This document shows positions 59,746-64,000 of a stretch of DNA of 64,000 nt, in pieces. The notes under the pieces are model-generated. The model saw only the letters and a list, made by a program, of their open reading frames with translations, searched no databases and was not told where the DNA came from. The translations under genes and the position numbers were made by a program. Positions within the stretch are counted from its first letter, which is position 1, and each line of letters opens with the position of its first letter. The stretch lies in contig NW_022098058.1 of the NCBI RefSeq assembly GCF_002288925.2, positions 1,126,021 through 1,190,020 of the forward strand, given 5' to 3'. This DNA is from Delphinapterus leucas (taxonomy: Eukaryota > Chordata > Mammalia > Artiodactyla > Monodontidae).

Positions 59746-60254
59746 TATTAGTGATATGAAACAATCTCCAAAACATAACCACAAAAGCAAGATGCAGAAC
59801 AGTAGGCCCAGTTGTTGCCACTTGTGCGGGATATGTGTGTCCATGTATGCTTAGTGATGAATTAAATATCTCTGCAAGGAGCCACCAGCTGAACTAGAAA
59901 CTAGTAACCAGGCTTGTATGGGAGGAGGGGGAGAGGTGGGCAGCAGGAGGAGACATACTTCTCACTATGTATCTTTTTGTACTGTTTATCGGGTTTTTTA
60001 CAAAATGCATGCATTACCTATTTCTAACTTTAAATATTCAACAATTTTTTAAAAAGGAAAGTCTCTCTGGCTCGAGTATGTAACATGTGTAATAGACGGC
60101 AAGCCTGAAGGATAGGAGAGCGATCAGGAGGTGGCTGAACTTTTTTAGGCAAAATATTCTCAGAGCTCGGGCTGGCCTAGTGGCATTGCAGGGGAGAGGA
60201 GAGAGGGAAGATTTAGAAGCATAAATGAAAAATATTTATGCTTCACCCTTTCAT

Positions 60255-60460
60255 AAAACACACAATGATTTAACGCTGGCGTTCACCAGGCACTGTGCTA
60301 TACTCTGTGCCACTCACTCTTAGAATCCAGAGAGATGAGGTGGTGACACTCCCATATTCTAGGGAGCGGAGGCTCAGAGTGTTTAACAAGTGACAGCGCC
60401 TTGAACCCAGGTCCATCTGGCTCTGAAACCTGTGCTATTTCCAGTACACAAGGCTGCTTA
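60255..60460 (-). repeat. MIR-like SINE fragment
   Basis: CACCAGGCACTGTGCTATAC, GAGGCTCAGAGTGTTTAACA and GAACCCAGGTCCATCTGGCT fit a minus-strand MIR. Confidence 0.6.
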
Positions 60461-61278
60461 CCCATGAATTAATTATGACCGGGAGAGGGTTTTGTTTTTT
60501 ACAAAGGAGTCAATTTAAAGAAAATTATTAAGTAAATGGCACAGGGCCCAGTGACATGATGAAACCTCAGTGTTTATACCTCAGTGATGACAGATGTCAG
60601 TCCAGGAAGACACACAGTGAGCCTGGGAGGGAGCTGGGGCCAGAACCCATGCTGCTGGGCCCCATCTCAGGCTCTCTCCACCACTGCATCCCTGAGAGTG
60701 GTCATCAAGAGGGAGACACCTTTGCAAAAATTTGCCTGGGGGCCCAGAGTTGATTTCATACCCCTGAGCCCAGCGCACAATCAAGTCAAAGCTGGAGTAG
60801 GTAAAAGGTAGAGCCCATTCATTACTCCAATTGGCGTCTACCTGTCACCAGCAGCAGTTGGTGTGGGTGCTCCTCAGGCCCCCTCCACGTCACCCTGAAC
60901 CAAGTTTCAGGGGCCCCACTAGCAGTGCTGGGCTTGGAAGACAGGCCCAGCAGCCCTGCCTGGGAAAGCCTGGAGCAGGGCTACTGAGCCCAGCAGGAGG
61001 GGCCCGGTGGCAGATGCTACAATGTTTGTCAGTGCAAAGCACAACAGGTGCATTTCATGATCTAGAACTATATTGAAAATCTGAATGTATTTTTAGCTGA
61101 ACAATGAAAACAGAGTGCTTTGTTATTGTTTTGTTTTGGTTTTGCTTCCTCTGGAGCAAAGACTGGCACACTGGCCCACATTCTCACCCTCTGCCCTTCT
61201 TTCCTCTCAGATCAATACACAATGATCAAGAGCTATATATTGTGTCAGGCTGATGGGAGTCTAGGGAAAAATACGTGA

Positions 61279-61355
61279 GGTGTGACGTGTGTGGGGTGTG
61301 TGTGTGGGGGGTGTGTGTGTGTGGGGGGGGGGTGTGTGTGTGTGTGTGTGTGTGT
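61279..61355. repeat. GT/GGGG-rich low-complexity tract
   Basis: Alternating GT units with runs of five to nine G, ending in about eleven GT units. Confidence 0.95.
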
Positions 61356-61794
61356 AAGCACTGGCATGTTTTAGAAAGGAAGGCACCTCAAGGTGATGAG
61401 GACTGGGCAGAGGGAAGCCTTGTTGAGTGAATGAACGAATGAACCAATGAACAAATGAACCTACAAAATGCCCAGCCCTGCCATCTTCTCTGTGTCCTTC
61501 CTGGTCCCAGGTGGAGACAAGCCTTTTCCCTAAAGTAGGAGACAGGTGGCAGTAAGCATTCATCTCTATCATCATTATGCCCAGTACCACCTCCTCTAAA
61601 AAACATTGAAAGAAAAAACGTGGGGCTTACTGGACAGTCCTTTCTCTACATCATTTCCTCTTTAGTCCCTGTGGTCATGACTGGGGGAGGAGGGAGCATC
61701 TAAAGGCTTGCATAACGAGGCGCGGTAACCAGAAATTGCTCAAAGCAAATCTCTAGTAACGAAGCGTGGGATTGGGGTCCAGAGCGTCCTCAGC

Positions 61795-62167
61795 AACTGG
61801 GTGCTGTGGTGGACTGTTTGCAAAGACGGCCACAGTAGTTGCCCGATGGCCTCAGGGATGCCCCTTTGCATCGTCACTTCGCAAGCAGTTTACTTCTCCA
61901 TCCCACAGCTCTGGGCTTGGCTGTGTGACTTGATTTGGGGAATGAGATATTAGCAAATGTGACACAAACAAAGGCTTGAAACCTCACTGGGGTTTTCCCA
62001 TTTGGGGCTCTTTTTTTCAGTGGCCAGGAAACTGTAGCCACATCAGTGTCCCCAGTTGAACCCAGCCCAAATCACCAACCCACAGAATCTCGAGTGAATA
62101 AAATGCTTGTTGTTTTCAGCCACTGAGTTTTGACAGAAGTTGTTATGCAGCAGTTGATAACTGATAC
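61795..62167 (+). mobile_element. MLT1-type LTR (ERVL-MaLR family)
   Basis: The 3' part AATCTCGAGTGAATAAAATG, TTTTCAGCCACTGAGTTTTG and GATAACTGATAC is the standard end of an MLT1 LTR. The 5' part has CTTGGCTGTGTGACTTGATT and GGAATGAGATATTAGC. It appears as a solo LTR with no coding sequence. Confidence 0.8.
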
Positions 62168-62169
62168 AA

Positions 62170-62300
62170 AGGCCTTAAGCCAGGCTTTACTTCTTTGTGC
62201 CTCACTTTCTTTATCTGTAAAATGTGTGTCAATTAAATAATGTGTATAAAGTATCTAATACAGTGTGAGATACATTCTGGCCATGGTTGTTATTATTATA
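62170..62300 (+). repeat. MIR fragment
   Basis: TTGTGCCTCACTTTCTTTAT and CTGTAAAATGTGTGTCAATT are a plus-strand MIR core, directly after the MLT1 LTR. Confidence 0.6.
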
Positions 62301-62439
62301 CTTGTTTTGAGGTCCAAAGACGATATTTGACTTGGCCAAGCTGGGAGGTGGTGCAGCAGGAATTCCAACCCACCTCCCTCTGTAATCGGTTTGCTCTGCC
62401 ATGATCCTGTGTTGTCTCTCCTGCTCAGAATTCCCTTTC

Positions 62440-62840
62440 TCTTCCTCTGTCCCCCTGTGCTTTGTTAATTCCTACCCATCCAAAGGCACCAGGCCCAGAA
62501 CTCACCTTTGATCACAGTAGCCCCAGCCCTTTTCTGAAACCTCAGTCAATCTCTCACACATGCACAAACTCTACCCCTCATTTCTTCACTCAGTGAATAT
62601 GTATTGACTGCCTACTGTGTGCCAGCACTGCCCTACTGGGACAGCTGTAGAGAACCTGGCTCAGCTCCCCCAGGCTCACAGTCTAGGTGCCCTCCCTCCG
62701 AGTCCAGGTATCCAGCACACTCTAGGCTCTGTCTTAGGTGGTGATATCACCAGTTCACAAGTTTACTCTCATTTCCCTGCACAGATTCTAAACTCCTTGC
62801 AGGCAAAACCAGTTTCTTTCACTTATTCATAGATCCTTCC
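62440..62840 (+). repeat. L2-like LINE fragments
   Basis: GGCCCAGAACTCACCTTTGA, CTCCTTGCAGGCAAAACC and ATATGTATTGACTGCCTACT are L2-type phrases in a decayed stretch. Confidence 0.5.
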
Positions 62841-64000
62841 CTCCCTCCTTCAACAAGTACCCTGGGAACACCAAGGATGTACAAGACACTTCAAAGACCA
62901 ACTCTTGAAATGTTCACAGCCGACTGCTATGTCTCCTGTGGTGCTAAGTCCACAGAAGGCAGCCCCAAATATCTGAATTTAAATGAATTTCTGGGCAACT
63001 ACTGAAAACTCAGTGCAGGCAGCGAATGACCTGGTGGCGGGCAGGGGGTGCTGTTGGCACCACCGTGTTCTCACTTTTCTGCAGCACATGGCAAAAGGAG
63101 AGAGTGGGGAGGGGCTGGCCCTTCCTTCCCCACCAGCTCCAAGGCCATTGCCAGGCTGCTGGGAGATGGCAAGCAGGGACCAGCCTGCCTGCCTGGCCTG
63201 CGTGTCTAAGGCCAGTGTCACTTCTGTCCAGCCACCCTGCCCCATGGCCAGCAGGGACACCCGTGTGTGGGCACCAGCGTTATCCTCCTGGTCCCTGACC
63301 CGCCTGCCCTATCCAGCCTACAAACTGGAGAAAGCTTCTATTGCCAGCCCACATTTCACTGAGAGCTGAAGTGACTTGCCCAAGACAAAACAGCTGGGTT
63401 CAAACTGAGGCCTTGGGCCCTAAGCGCAGTGCTTCTCACCAAGATCCGACTCCAGGGAGTGTACGTGCCAACGGAAGAGACAGGGTGGAGACATTCAAGA
63501 TAACATAAGAGTTTTTTTTAAACTGCCAAAGGAATTTGAGGCCCAGCGGTGACGGCTTGCTCAAGGTAGTGGAGTTTGGTCTGGGTTTGAAAACTGAGTA
63601 TGACTCAGACAAGCAGAGGAGGAAAGAGGGCGGCTGTAGGCCGGGGGATCTACAGGGGTAAAGGAGCCAACAGGGGAGAAATTTGGGGTGAAGAGAGAGC
63701 ACCCAGGAGGGGAGCCCAGCTGGAGCCCAGAGGAAAGCTTAGAGATCTGGGTGGGAGTGGCTGGGGTCCTGGATGTGGACCCAGTTGCTGGAACACTGTG
63801 GAGGTGAAGTGCCTGAGAAACATGAAAAGGTCCTCAACAGGGGAACAAACCCTCTGCAGAATTCTGAGGAGAAACATCTCATCTGGTTCCCGGCCTTGCC
63901 CCTTTACCACACAGCTTCTCCACCGGGTGCTAAAGTGGGAACACACAGTCCACTTCACACTCGCCAGGGAGGTGGAGATAGCAGTGGTGATGGGACCATG

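Larger units (their letters stand above)
52801..64000 (-). other. SRGAP3 intron 4 (partial), at least 11.2 kb
   Basis: This is the 3' part of the intron upstream of the exon at 52615. I looked for the preceding coding exon (ending ELLKVTNELYT) on the minus strand and did not find it. It contains L1, MIR, a pair of duplicated 230-bp segments, low-complexity tracts, an MLT1 LTR and L2. 54905-55860, 56040-57240 and 62850-64000 show no element I can name beyond weak MIR-like traces. Confidence 0.8.

Noticed and set aside
52801..64000. Search for the preceding SRGAP3 exon
   Set aside because: No sequence encoding the expected KKSKEIGLQ or TNELYT ending was found, so it lies beyond the window.

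Overview
This is a piece of a mammalian nuclear genome, almost certainly from a cetacean (whale or dolphin). The window carries eight tRNA-derived SINEs of the CHR type. Five are the young form (5211, 8530, 10113, 13123, 50103) that is abundant in whales and dolphins, and three are the longer, older form ending in AAATA repeats (3411, 35475, 51661). Most have recognisable target-site duplications. All supportable coding sequence is split into short exons bounded by splice sites, and the intergenic-looking space is intron full of old mammalian repeats (L1, L2, MIR, MER5-like and other DNA transposons, an MLT1 LTR, a CR1 relic).

One gene is present: SRGAP3 (SLIT-ROBO Rho GTPase-activating protein 3, also WRP/MEGAP), on the minus strand. 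Thirteen internal coding exons run from 52800 down to 2766 and join without a break into one frame of 554 residues, or 1662 nt. By my count of the human protein this is residues 163 to 716 of about 1099. The window holds the second half of the F-BAR membrane-bending domain (exons at 52.7, 47.9 and 46.2 kb), its helical extension (44.5, 42.1, 37.8 kb), a proline-rich linker (28.3, 23.3 kb) and the whole RhoGAP domain (23.2 to 2.8 kb). The first exons (N-terminal F-BAR) lie beyond 64000, and the last exons (SH3 domain and tail) lie below position 1. I saw neither in the window. Exon numbers 5 to 17 assume a 22-exon gene as in human.

Layout from right to left: 52801-64000 is part of intron 4; 42-53 kb holds five exons in phase 0; 28-38 kb is a large intron with L1, L2, LTR and SINE insertions; 2.7-23.4 kb holds the linker and RhoGAP exons. 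Twelve of the thirteen donors are GT. The exon at 52.7 kb can keep the frame only with a GC donor.

I found no second gene, no RNA gene, no CRISPR array and no undescribed system. The points most worth a second look are the GC-AG intron, a 28-nt microexon, two cysteine changes in the linker, an inverted SINE pair around an in-frame RhoGAP exon, and a near-identical 56-bp sequence present twice 2.8 kb apart.
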